Origin: Hyphomicrobiales bacterium
Lineage (GTDB): Bacteria > Pseudomonadota > Alphaproteobacteria > Rhizobiales > Rhizobiaceae
Direction of reading: 5' to 3'
DNA: 64,000 nucleotides
NCBI GenBank assembly: GCA_026400435.1
Contig: JAPLOZ010000011.1
Span: 1-64,000 of the forward strand
This document shows positions 45,323-58,200 of this stretch, piece by piece (position 1 is the stretch's first letter; every line of letters starts with the position of its first letter). Made by a program: the position numbers and the translations under genes. The notes under the pieces are model-generated. The model made no database searches and had not been told where the DNA came from. It worked only from the letters and a program-made list of their open reading frames with translations.

Positions 45323-46141
45323 TTGAAGATTGCGGTTGAGTTCTTCCGGCGCATTGCGGACGTCGCTGGCGCCGAGACGTTGCCGCGGTTCCGCCGCTTT
45401 GGCGACGTGCTCAACAAGCTGGAGGGCGGCTTCGATCCTGTCACCGAGGGGGACCGCGAGGCGGAGAAGGCTATCCGCGCGCTGATCAAAGCGGAGCATC
45501 CCGGCCACGGCATTCTGGGCGAGGAGTTCGGTTCGGAAAACCCGTCCAGCGAATACGTCTGGGTGATTGACCCGATCGATGGCACGCGCTCCTACATTTC
45601 GGGCATTCCGCTGTGGGGCACCCTTGTCGGGCTGACCCACAAGGGCAACGCGGTCGCCGGCATGATGGCGCAGCCCTTTATCGGCGAGCTGTTCTATGCC
45701 ACCGGCGGCGAGGCCTGGTATGAGGGGCCGCATGCAAGCCAGGCCGGGAAATCGGCGCCCCGCCAGCGCCTTTCGACGCGCAAGACGGCCAGGCTCGCCG
45801 ACGCGACGCTCTGCACGACGACACCGGCGCTGTTCCAGGGCGACCGTCGCGTTGCCTACGACAGGCTGGAGAGATCGGTGCGGCTGGCGCGCTACGGTAC
45901 CGACTGCTACGCCTACGCAATGCTCGCTGCAGGCAACATCGACCTCGTCGTCGAGGTCGGGCTGCAGACCTACGACATCGTGGCGCTGATCCCGATCATC
46001 GAAGCGGCGGGCGGCATGGTCACCGAGTGGAGCGGCGGGCCGGCGGAGGATGGCGGCGGCATCGTCGCCGCGGCAACGCCTGCTCTCCATGCCGCCGCGA
46101 TGGAGGTGCTGCACGCCGGGCGCAGCGATGCCGTTGGCTAG
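45323..46141 (+). CDS. hisN: Inositol monophosphatase family, probable histidinol-phosphatase
   Basis: 272 aa, Mg-dependent phosphatase. FDPVTEGDREAEKAIR, ILGEEFG, WVIDPIDGTRSYISGIPLWG (metal-binding DPIDGT) and YGTDCYAYAMLAAGNIDLVVE are present. Rhizobial proteins with this DGTRSYISG segment are HisN-type histidinol-phosphate phosphatases, though SuhB or CysQ-like activity is possible. The TTG at 45323 has a perfect AGGAGG 7 nt upstream, so it is the start even though the codon is unusual. Divergent from the sRNA. Confidence 0.9.
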   Translation: MKIAVEFFRRIADVAGAETLPRFRRFGDVLNKLEGGFDPVTEGDREAEKAIRALIKAEHPGHGILGEEFGSENPSSEYVWVIDPIDGTRSYISGIPLWGTLVGLTHKGNAVAGMMAQPFIGELFYATGGEAWYEGPHASQAGKSAPRQRLSTRKTARLADATLCTTTPALFQGDRRVAYDRLERSVRLARYGTDCYAYAMLAAGNIDLVVEVGLQTYDIVALIPIIEAAGGMVTEWSGGPAEDGGGIVAAATPALHAAAMEVLHAGRSDAVG

Positions 46142-46152
46142 GATGCCGGGCG

Positions 46153-47109
46153 CTACAGCCCTTCGTCGCTGCCGGGTATGAAGGCGTCGAACGCCGCCAG
46201 CAACTGCTCGCGGAAGATGTCGGCTTCCTGGAGCAGTTCGTGGCGAGCGCCTGCAATGGTGAGGATAGAACCTCCGCGCAGGCGCCTGGCATAGGCGGCG
46301 ATGGCCCGCGTCGAGACGACCTCGTCATTGCCGGCGCCGACGAACATGACCGGGATGGTGATCCGCTGCATGAAAGCCGGGTTCTCGACGACCGCAACGG
46401 CCCTGCATGCAGCGCGAATCCAGGCGACGGTCGGGCCGCCGAGCGCCAGCTTGGGAAACTTCTCGTAGATTTCCATGTTGCGGCGGTAGCGGCCGATGTC
46501 GGTCGTCACCTTGTTGGTGGCGAACGGCGGCGAGCGCCTCGGGCGCGCTCCCCATGCGCCGTACATGCGGCCGAGCCCAAGCCAGTAAAGCACGCCGGCG
46601 AGACGGCTTATCGCCGCCATGGACAGCGGGAATCCGGTGTAGGTGAAGAAAGGTGCCGCCAGCACCATGCGCTGCACGCGGTTGACAAGCGACGGCGTGG
46701 CAAGGAGCGCGATCAGCGACCCTGTGGAGTGGGCAAGCACATAGTATGGTCCCCTGCAGTCAGGCAGCACGACCTCCTCGAAGAAGCGGTCGAGATCCTT
46801 CACGTAGTCCTGGAAGTCGCGCACGTGGCCCCGCTGCGGGTCGCGCAACAGCCGCTCCGAGCCGCCCTGACCGCGCCAGTCGAAGATCGCGGACGTGAAG
46901 CCGCGCTCGGCGAGATTGCGCGCCGTTTCGAAATACTTCTCGATGCACTCGTTGCGGCCGGAAAGGATGATCACCGTGCCCTTCAACGGGCGCGCCACGG
47001 CTGGAAAGCGGCCATAGCGCAGATTGCGGCCATCGAAGCCCTTGAAATAGCCGCCTGCCGCTCTCTCCGGCGCAGGATTGCTGGGAATTATGTTGAAGAT
47101 ATCCGTCAT
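46153..47109 (-). CDS. Alpha/beta hydrolase (lysophospholipase L2-like)
   Basis: 318 aa, Hydrolase_4/serine aminopeptidase S33 type. IILSGRNECIEKYFETARNLAERGF, FDWRGQGGSERL, the nucleophile elbow LAHSTGSLIALL (the Ser replaces GHSxG as in some PldB proteins), the acid VGAGNDEVVS and the His in GARHELLQE form the usual triad. The ATG at 47109 gives the family N-terminus; a 64-residue extension upstream is unlikely. Substrate probably monoacylglycerols or lysophospholipids (inference). Convergent with hisN. Confidence 0.86.
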   Translation of the reverse strand: MTDIFNIIPSNPAPERAAGGYFKGFDGRNLRYGRFPAVARPLKGTVIILSGRNECIEKYFETARNLAERGFTSAIFDWRGQGGSERLLRDPQRGHVRDFQDYVKDLDRFFEEVVLPDCRGPYYVLAHSTGSLIALLATPSLVNRVQRMVLAAPFFTYTGFPLSMAAISRLAGVLYWLGLGRMYGAWGARPRRSPPFATNKVTTDIGRYRRNMEIYEKFPKLALGGPTVAWIRAACRAVAVVENPAFMQRITIPVMFVGAGNDEVVSTRAIAAYARRLRGGSILTIAGARHELLQEADIFREQLLAAFDAFIPGSDEGL

Positions 47110-47403
47110 CGGGCGCTTTCGCGTCGCTGCGCGCTTGTCGTGCACGCAGGTGATAGAAAGCGCCGGGCGAGAAAGCAAGGAACCAGTTGCCGCGAAGGCA
47201 AAGCCGGAAGACCGCTCATCGCGGCCTTCCGGCCCCGGTCGATCCGGGGAAGGGACGTTGCACCCGGCTCGGCCACTACGCGATGAGGAGTTCCGCATCA
47301 CGTCGTCACGCCAGCAACCTAACCGCGCCGGCCTGAACGCGCGCCGAAGCGACGGTTCATTTCGCGTTCAGGAAGCGCGCCCGGCAATGCGCTTTGAAAA
47401 AAC
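47110..47403. other. Intergenic, no supported gene
   Basis: About 300 nt between the hydrolase start and the heat-shock promoter of hsp20. Frames seen here have neither ribosome sites nor family features. Confidence 0.5.
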
Positions 47404-47432
47404 CTTGAAATGCCGTTTTGGGCTCCCCAAAT
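47404..47432 (+). promoter_or_regulatory. RpoH (sigma-32) heat-shock promoter
   Basis: CTTGAA (47404-47409), 15-nt spacer, CCCCAAAT (47425-47432), close to the sigma-32 consensus, with a predicted start about 110 nt before the hsp20 ATG. Confidence 0.8.
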
Positions 47433-47439
47433 CAGCAAT

Positions 47440-47551
47440 GCGGCCGCCGTGTCAGGGGCCGCTGGTCCATCGGAGCGCCAAAGGGATTCGTCCCGGGTTC
47501 CGGACAAGGACCAAACGCAAAACCATGTTGCTCAACAGGAGAACACCCATG
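47440..47551 (+). promoter_or_regulatory. ROSE-like RNA thermometer in the hsp20 leader
   Basis: The 5' leader is GC-rich and structured, and ends with TTGCT (47528-47532), a 4-nt loop and AGGAG (47537-47541), the ROSE signature in which UUGCU pairs imperfectly with the ribosome site and melts on heating. It sits directly before a small heat-shock gene and after an RpoH promoter, the usual rhizobial arrangement. Folding of the upstream stems was not computed. Confidence 0.75.
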
Positions 47552-48010
47552 CGTCACGTCGATTTTTCCCCCCTCTATCGCTCGACCGTAGGCTTTGACC
47601 GTCTGTTCACGATGCTCGATTCGCTTGCGCAGCCCGACAACGCCCAAACCTACCCGCCCTACAACATCGAGCGTACCGGCGAGGACGCCTACCGCATCTC
47701 CATGGCGGTCGCCGGCTTCTCCGACAAGGACATTGCCATCGAGGCGCACCGCAACGTTCTGTCGGTCAAGGGCGAGCGCAAGGACGAGGCCAACGCCGAC
47801 GGTTCCGAAGTGCTCTATCGCGGCATCGCGGCTCGCACCTTCGAGCGCCGCTTCCAGCTTGCCGACCATGTCGAGGTGCTCGGCGCCGAGCTCAAGAACG
47901 GGCTGCTCCACATCGACCTCAAGCGCACGGTCCCCGAAGAGCTGAAGCCGCGCAAGATCGAGATCGCCTCCGACGGCAAGGCCAGGCAGATCGAAGCGAA
48001 AGCCGCCTGA
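47549..48010 (+). CDS. Small heat-shock protein Hsp20 (IbpA-like)
   Basis: 153 aa. N-terminus HVDFSPLYRSTVGFDRLF, alpha-crystallin domain about 37-125 (YNIERTGEDAYRISMAVAGF, ELKNGLLHIDLKR with the GxLxI-type edge) and a short C-terminal tail. ATP-independent holdase of class A rhizobial sHsps. The ATG at 47549 follows AGGAG by 7 nt. Expression is probably controlled both by RpoH and by a ROSE thermometer, as for rhizobial hsp genes. Confidence 0.94.
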   Translation: MRHVDFSPLYRSTVGFDRLFTMLDSLAQPDNAQTYPPYNIERTGEDAYRISMAVAGFSDKDIAIEAHRNVLSVKGERKDEANADGSEVLYRGIAARTFERRFQLADHVEVLGAELKNGLLHIDLKRTVPEELKPRKIEIASDGKARQIEAKAA

Positions 48011-48038
48011 CCTCTGTGAAAGTCTCCTCCCGAGACGA

Positions 48039-48064
48039 GAAGCGGCGCCGAAAGGCGTCGCTTC
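48039..48064. terminator. Bidirectional hairpin between convergent genes
   Basis: GAAGCGGCGCC-GAAA-GGCGTCGCTTC, an 11-bp stem closed by a GNRA tetraloop, between hsp20 and the threonine aldolase. No T-run follows on either strand, so termination may be weak or the stem may protect 3' ends. Confidence 0.6.
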
Positions 48065-48068
48065 TGGA

Positions 48069-49118
48069 TCAGCCGATAGTCTCCCCAAACCGATCCACGT
48101 CGTCGGCAGTGGTCGCGAAGCTGGTGACGAAGCGCCACAACTTTTCACCGTCCGCCATGCCGCCGTCGAACCTCGCCGGCTTCAGCCATTCGTAGAAGCG
48201 CGCGCCCTTCTCCTGCAGCATCATGGCGGTCGCCTCCGGCATGATGGCGAAGACCTCGTTCGCGCCGGGCTGCCATGCCAGGCGCGCCTTGTTCGAGCCT
48301 GCTATATGTCTGGCGAGCCTTGATGCCATGGCGTTGGCATGGGCGGCGGTTTCCAGCCAGAGACCACCTTCGAAATAGGCATCGAACTGGGCCGCGATGA
48401 AACGCGACTTCGAAAACAACTGCGCGGCGCGCTTGCGTATGAAGGAAAACTCCTTCGCCCGGTCGAGGTCGAACATGACCACCGCCTCGGCGCACCAGCA
48501 GCCGTTCTTGGTGCCTCCGAAGGAGACGATGTCGACGCCGCTCTTCCACGTCATCTCGGCGGGCGTCGCACCGAGGGAGACCAGTGCATTGGCGAAGCGC
48601 GCGCCGTCCATGTGCAGCGGCAGTGAATGTTTCCTTGCGACTTCCGAGATCGCCCTGATGTGATTGAGGCCATAGACAGTGCCGACCTCCGTCGCCTGTG
48701 TGATGGAGATTGCCGCGGGACGTCCCGCATGCACGTTGTCGACCGCGAACCGCCCGACTGCGGCCGCGAGACTTTCGGGGTCGATGCGGCCAAGCGCGCC
48801 GTCCACCGCGAACAGGCGCGAACCGCCCATGAAATATTCCGGCGCGCCGCATTCGTCGTCCATGATGTGCGATTCACGATGGCAGAACGACAGTCCGCCC
48901 GGGCGGTCGGCGCTGACCAGGGACAACGCGTTCGCCGCCGTGCCGGTGCCGACGAAAAACACGGCCACTTCGCGCTCGAAGATCTCCGCGAACTTTTTCT
49001 GCACCCTGGCGTCGAGTTCGCCGTTGCCGTAGGCGGGCTCGTAACCCGATGCGTGCGCTGCAAGATTGGCGGCAATCCTTGGATGCGCGCCCGCCCAGTT
49101 GTCCGATGCAAAGATCAC
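48069..49118 (-). CDS. Low-specificity L-threonine aldolase
   Basis: 349 aa, fold-type I PLP enzyme cleaving L-threonine/allo-threonine to glycine and acetaldehyde. FASDNWAGAHPRI at the N-terminus, the PLP lysine in VDIVSFGGTKNGCW (about 202-215), HMDGARFANA and FVGTGTAANALSL match the family. The start is a GTG at 49118; the region upstream has no better codon. Convergent with hsp20 and divergent from gltB. Confidence 0.92.
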   Translation of the reverse strand: MIFASDNWAGAHPRIAANLAAHASGYEPAYGNGELDARVQKKFAEIFEREVAVFFVGTGTAANALSLVSADRPGGLSFCHRESHIMDDECGAPEYFMGGSRLFAVDGALGRIDPESLAAAVGRFAVDNVHAGRPAAISITQATEVGTVYGLNHIRAISEVARKHSLPLHMDGARFANALVSLGATPAEMTWKSGVDIVSFGGTKNGCWCAEAVVMFDLDRAKEFSFIRKRAAQLFSKSRFIAAQFDAYFEGGLWLETAAHANAMASRLARHIAGSNKARLAWQPGANEVFAIMPEATAMMLQEKGARFYEWLKPARFDGGMADGEKLWRFVTSFATTADDVDRFGETIG

Positions 49119-49475
49119 GTGTGTTGTCCCGTCCGTTGACGGCGCGACCCTGACCGCTTTTGCCCGGCGACTTCAAGAGGCAGTCGGCCAGAAACCGTCG
49201 CTTGGCTGCCGCCCAATCGAACAGGGGGTGCGACAGAAGGTTATCGAGTTCAGCCAAGAGGCGTAATTTTCTTTCGCGTGCTCGACTAATTTTTTGTGAA
49301 TCGGTCTTGTGCGCGCCTTCGGTTTCTGCAATAACAATTTAGGACAGTATTGCTGTCTTATTTATCTTCGCAATGGATGGCCGGTATGGCGTATGGTTGC
49401 GCCTTGCCGGTTTTGCGCGCGGCGGATGCCGCGAAACGAACCCGCCCCGCGAGGGGCAAGGAACGGAGGAGGGAT
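49119..49475. other. Intergenic upstream of gltB, candidate operator
   Basis: 357 nt with no supported gene. It contains GACAG-TATTG-CTGTC (49343-49357) next to AT-rich sequence (ATAACAATTT, TTATTTATC) about 120 nt before gltB; this could be a regulator site or promoter region for gltB. Confidence 0.4.
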
Positions 49476-54215
<4,740 letters not shown>

Positions 54216-54220
54216 TTGGC

Positions 54221-55675
54221 ATGGGCAAGGTAACAGGCTTTCTCGAAATCGACCGGCAGGTGCACAAGTACCAGCCGGCGTCAGACCGCATCCGGCATTT
54301 CCGCGAATTCACGTTGCCGATGTCGGACAAGGAGGTCGAGAAGCAGGCGGCGCGCTGCATGGATTGCGGCGTGCCCTTCTGCCACGGCCCGACCGGCTGC
54401 CCGATCCACAACCAGATCCCGGACTGGAACGACCTCGTCTATAATGGCGACTGGGACAACGCTATCCGCAACCTGCATTCGACCAACAACTTCCCCGAAT
54501 TCACCGGCCGCGTCTGCCCGGCGCCCTGCGAGGAAGCGTGCACGCTCAACCTCGAGGACATTCCGGTCGCCATCAAGACGGTCGAGCAGGCGATCGCCGA
54601 CAAGGCATACGAACTCGGTCATGTCAGGCCCCAGCCGGCCGAGCGCAAGACGGGAAAGCGGGTGGCAGTCATCGGCTCGGGCCCGTCGGGAATGGCCGCG
54701 GCCCAGCAGCTCGGGCGCGCCGGCCACGACGTCCATGTCTATGAGCGCGAATCCAAGCCCGGCGGGCTGATGCGGTTCGGCATTCCCGACTTCAAGATGG
54801 AAAAGCACTACATTGACGCCCGCGCCACGCAGATGGAAGGAGAGGGCGTCACTTTCCACTGCGGCGTCAATGTCGGCGTCGACAAGCCGGTCGCCGAACT
54901 GCTCGCCGAGCATGACGCGGTGCTCTATTGCGGCGGCTCCGAAACGCCGCGTGCGGCCGGCATTCCTGGCGACGATTTCGAGGGCGTGCATGACGCGATG
55001 CCCTATCTGGTGCAACAGAACAAGCGCGTCGGCGGCGAGGACATCCAGTCGGTCGCCTGGCCGCAGGAGGCGGTTGTCGCGGGCGGTAAGCATGTCGTCG
55101 TCGTTGGCGGTGGCGACACCGCGTCCGACTGCGTCGGCACGGCCTTTCGCCAGGGCGCGGTGCGCGTCACACAACTCGACATCCGCCCGCAGCCCCCTGA
55201 AAAGGAGAACAAGCTCGCGGTCTGGCCCTACTGGGCGACCAAGATGCGCACCTCTTCCTCACAGGCGGAAGGCGCGGAACGCGAATTTCAGGTGGCTACG
55301 CTCGAATTCATCGGCGAAGAAGGCCAGCTCACCGGCGTGAGGTGCTGCGAGGTCGACGACCGACGCAAGCCGATCGCCGGCACCGAGTTCGTCATCCGCG
55401 CCGATCTTGCCTTCATCGCCATCGGTTTCGCCGGGCCGCTGTCGAGTGGCCTCGTGAAGGAACTGGACGGGCGTCTCAAGCTCGTTTCCGACAGCCGTCG
55501 CTCCGTAAACGTTGCGGCGAGCGATCGCGACTACAGGACCAGCGTTGACAAGCTGTGGGCGGCGGGCGACGTCCGCCGCGGCCAGTCGCTGGTCGTCTGG
55601 GCGATCCGCGAGGGCCGTCAGGCGGCACGCGCGATCGACGAGGCGCTGATGGGCTCGACTGTCCTGCCGGCCTGA
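54221..55675 (+). CDS. gltD: Glutamate synthase (NADPH) small subunit
   Basis: 484 aa, supplies electrons from NADPH to GltB. N-terminal 4Fe-4S cysteines (CMDCGVPFCHGPTGC and CPAPCEEACTL), FAD motif VIGSGPSGMAAAQQL, NADPH motif VVVVGGGDTASDC, and the C-terminal LWAAGDVRRGQSLVVWAI. The ATG at 54221 is 5 nt after the gltB stop; with gltB it forms the ammonia-assimilation operon. The next gene is convergent, 5 nt away. Confidence 0.97.
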   Translation: MGKVTGFLEIDRQVHKYQPASDRIRHFREFTLPMSDKEVEKQAARCMDCGVPFCHGPTGCPIHNQIPDWNDLVYNGDWDNAIRNLHSTNNFPEFTGRVCPAPCEEACTLNLEDIPVAIKTVEQAIADKAYELGHVRPQPAERKTGKRVAVIGSGPSGMAAAQQLGRAGHDVHVYERESKPGGLMRFGIPDFKMEKHYIDARATQMEGEGVTFHCGVNVGVDKPVAELLAEHDAVLYCGGSETPRAAGIPGDDFEGVHDAMPYLVQQNKRVGGEDIQSVAWPQEAVVAGGKHVVVVGGGDTASDCVGTAFRQGAVRVTQLDIRPQPPEKENKLAVWPYWATKMRTSSSQAEGAEREFQVATLEFIGEEGQLTGVRCCEVDDRRKPIAGTEFVIRADLAFIAIGFAGPLSSGLVKELDGRLKLVSDSRRSVNVAASDRDYRTSVDKLWAAGDVRRGQSLVVWAIREGRQAARAIDEALMGSTVLPA

Positions 55676-55680
55676 TATCT

Positions 55681-58191
55681 CTAAGGTTGGGCGACCATTA
55701 GCTGGCCCGGCGGAATAAACGCCGCTTCCTTGCCGGGGAAGCCAGGCGGGGTCGCGGCCTTTTCCGGCAGCACGGTCGGCGGCGCAGGCCCAGCTGGTGT
55801 GGCAGGCATTGCCGGCCGAATTGACGGATCGGCGACGTCAGGGATCTCGGTCGCTGCAGGCATCTTTCCAGACGCCGTCGGCACAACGGGTGCTGCAGCT
55901 TGTTCCGGGAGCACGCTCGGCGGTGCGGGAGCGACCGGGGTTGAGGACACGGCCGGCGCCGGGACATCCTGTGGCGGCAAGTCTTCGCTCGCTGGTTGCG
56001 CCGTAGAGAACCCGCTGCCTTCAGGGGGGGCGACTGGCGCGGGCGGCGCGGCTTCCATCACGGGCGGTGCAGGTGCGGCCGGCGTGCCAGACGGCTGCGC
56101 CTCTTCGGACGCCTCGCCCGGCGCCATCCGCGCCGGCGCCTCGACTGCCGCGGTCGTCTCGGCCATAGGCGCCGATCTCGCCGGAGCGCTGCCGGTTATG
56201 TCGTTGGGTTCGATCGACGGGACCGTCTTGGCAACAGCGATGCCGGACTCCGGCTCGAGCGGCATCGCGGGCACGGCGGCGGTCTTGGGTGTCGCGGCGG
56301 CGGGAAGCAGTTCGGAAGGCGCTTCCTTGCCTTCGGGCAACGCCGCGACAGGCATCGGCTCCGCCTTCCGGGGCGCCATCCGAGCCGGCGCGTTATCCTC
56401 AGCCATGCCCGGCAGGATCGAGGGTACGGGGGGTTTTGCTGGCGCGCTGTCAGGCAGCGCAGGTGTCGCGTCCCCCGTCGGTTCGGCGGTCGTTTCGCCG
56501 GCCGACGCGGTTGGAATTTCGGCCTCTCCTTGGGCTGCCGGGACCTCGACCGGCTGCGGTACTGCGGTCGGCGCGCGGTTTGCTTCCGGTCCGATCGACT
56601 TCGGGCGCTTGAAGGCCTGTTGCGGCGCGCCGCGCGCCGGCGACAGGTCAAGCGGGTCGCCCTTGGCCAGTTCCGGCGCAACTGCCTTGGGCAGCGTTGG
56701 CGGCGTGGCTATCGGCGGCGGCGCGGCGGCGACATCTGGCGCGGCCTGCAGGGGCGAGACTTCCTCCAACCGGTCGGGCGCGAGTTGTGGCGGCATGCGC
56801 GCCGGCATCGGCGGCGTCGGCTCGGTCAGGACGTTGGAGCGCACGGAGCGAACGGCCGCGCGATCCTGTGCGGGGTCGACCGGCTTCGAGGGGGCAACGA
56901 CTTTGTTCGTCGTGTTGTCAAGGTTCATCTGGCGCATCGCTGTCGCAGCAGAGGCCAGCAAAGGACCGGAGAACTGGTCCGCGCGGCCCGCCAGCGGCGC
57001 TGGCGCGATACCTTCGACCGAGAGCTTTTCGCCGGGCGTACTCGCCTCAAGGCGCGGCGCGGCGGTTTCGCCAAGCAAAGCCTCGCCACCGTCGAGCCCA
57101 GGCGTCCGTAACGCGACCGGGCGCGCCGGGTCGACCAGCCCGACCTCATTGGGATCGACCGCTATGTCCAGATTGGCGGGCTCCTGCTGCTCCGCCGGCC
57201 CCAGTGGGCCGAAAATGCGGTATGCGGGACGCGGCCCGGGCTGTACAGCCGTTGCGACTGCTGCGGCAGGATCCTCGCCCAGTGCCTTGTAGAGCGGCTT
57301 TTCGACGTAGAAGGCTACCTTGCGCTTGCCAGGCCGGGCGAGGTTTATGCCGTCATTGGCGCGCAGGCGGGCCGGCTGGCCGTTGATGTCGGGTCCGCTC
57401 GGCACATAGGCGCCGTTCTCATCCACGAAACCGTCCCAGATGTCGACGAATTCGCCCCCGGCGCTGGTGGCCGCCGCGCGGTAGATGTCGTTGAAGGCCA
57501 GCACGTCGAGCATCATCTTCGACGATTTGAATGGCGGCATGCCGACCCACAGCAGTGGCACCTTGCGCGCCGCGACCGTGCCCGCCAGTTCGCCGGCTCG
57601 GGCCGCGTATTCCTTGGTCCATGCATCCGACCGGACGGTTTCGCGAATGCCGTCGACAAGCATCTGCTGTCGATCGTTGGTGCCGATCATGACGATTACC
57701 GCCGCCGGCCTTTCGGTGGTGATCAGTTCGTCGGCTCTTTGAGCCCAGTTGTGGAAATCCTCCCGCACGAAACCCGACGAACCGCTGGTGCGGTCGACGA
57801 TTCTGACATTCGGATTCTGGACAAAGGCGGTTGTCAGGCCCTCGGCAAGTCCGCTGGCAAGGAAGTCGCCGATAACCAGCACAACGCGGGCGTCCAGCCG
57901 CTTGGTGACCACCGTTGCCTGCGGCGCCACGTCAGCACCTTCCTGAGGCGCCCGGTTGACCTTTTTCTTGCGGGGTTTGACGGGCTTGGCGACGTCAGCA
58001 GGAGGGTCCTGGATGCGATAGGCCGGGCGATTGCCGAACAGCCTGTTCAACAGCCCCGAGTGTGCCGGCTGCTCCTGCGCGTGGACGCTGGATGACAAGA
58101 CAAGGCAGAAGGCCGCTGCGAGAACGGCCAGCGCGAGGACTGAAGCTGCAAATCGGGATGAGTTGAACCCATGGCCCGTTCCCGCCGTCAA
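55681..58191 (-). CDS. DUF459 SGNH-hydrolase-like envelope protein with giant Pro/Ala tail
   Basis: 836 aa. Signal peptide about 1-39 (ASVLALAVLAAAFCLVLSSSVHAQ), basic linker, then a DUF459 SGNH core about 95-320: VIGDFLASGLAEGL (GDSL block I), VIVMIGTNDRQQM (block III) and GINLARPGKRKVA. Block I has Asp-Phe in place of GDS, so the catalytic Ser may be displaced. From about 330 to the end the chain is Pro/Ala/Glu-rich and low complexity, roughly double the usual length. Likely peptidoglycan- or O-acetyl-related; function not proven. Confidence 0.85.
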   Translation of the reverse strand: MTAGTGHGFNSSRFAASVLALAVLAAAFCLVLSSSVHAQEQPAHSGLLNRLFGNRPAYRIQDPPADVAKPVKPRKKKVNRAPQEGADVAPQATVVTKRLDARVVLVIGDFLASGLAEGLTTAFVQNPNVRIVDRTSGSSGFVREDFHNWAQRADELITTERPAAVIVMIGTNDRQQMLVDGIRETVRSDAWTKEYAARAGELAGTVAARKVPLLWVGMPPFKSSKMMLDVLAFNDIYRAAATSAGGEFVDIWDGFVDENGAYVPSGPDINGQPARLRANDGINLARPGKRKVAFYVEKPLYKALGEDPAAAVATAVQPGPRPAYRIFGPLGPAEQQEPANLDIAVDPNEVGLVDPARPVALRTPGLDGGEALLGETAAPRLEASTPGEKLSVEGIAPAPLAGRADQFSGPLLASAATAMRQMNLDNTTNKVVAPSKPVDPAQDRAAVRSVRSNVLTEPTPPMPARMPPQLAPDRLEEVSPLQAAPDVAAAPPPIATPPTLPKAVAPELAKGDPLDLSPARGAPQQAFKRPKSIGPEANRAPTAVPQPVEVPAAQGEAEIPTASAGETTAEPTGDATPALPDSAPAKPPVPSILPGMAEDNAPARMAPRKAEPMPVAALPEGKEAPSELLPAAATPKTAAVPAMPLEPESGIAVAKTVPSIEPNDITGSAPARSAPMAETTAAVEAPARMAPGEASEEAQPSGTPAAPAPPVMEAAPPAPVAPPEGSGFSTAQPASEDLPPQDVPAPAVSSTPVAPAPPSVLPEQAAAPVVPTASGKMPAATEIPDVADPSIRPAMPATPAGPAPPTVLPEKAATPPGFPGKEAAFIPPGQLMVAQP

Positions 58192-58200
58192 TCCATGCTC

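Noticed and set aside
48874-49257. Minus-strand frame upstream of the threonine aldolase
   Set aside because: TTG start without ribosome site, and it runs out of frame into the aldolase gene.
55730-57292. 520-codon Gly/Ala-rich frame opposite the DUF459 tail
   Set aside because: Mirror of the Pro/Ala low-complexity tail; the minus-strand gene has a signal peptide and domain.
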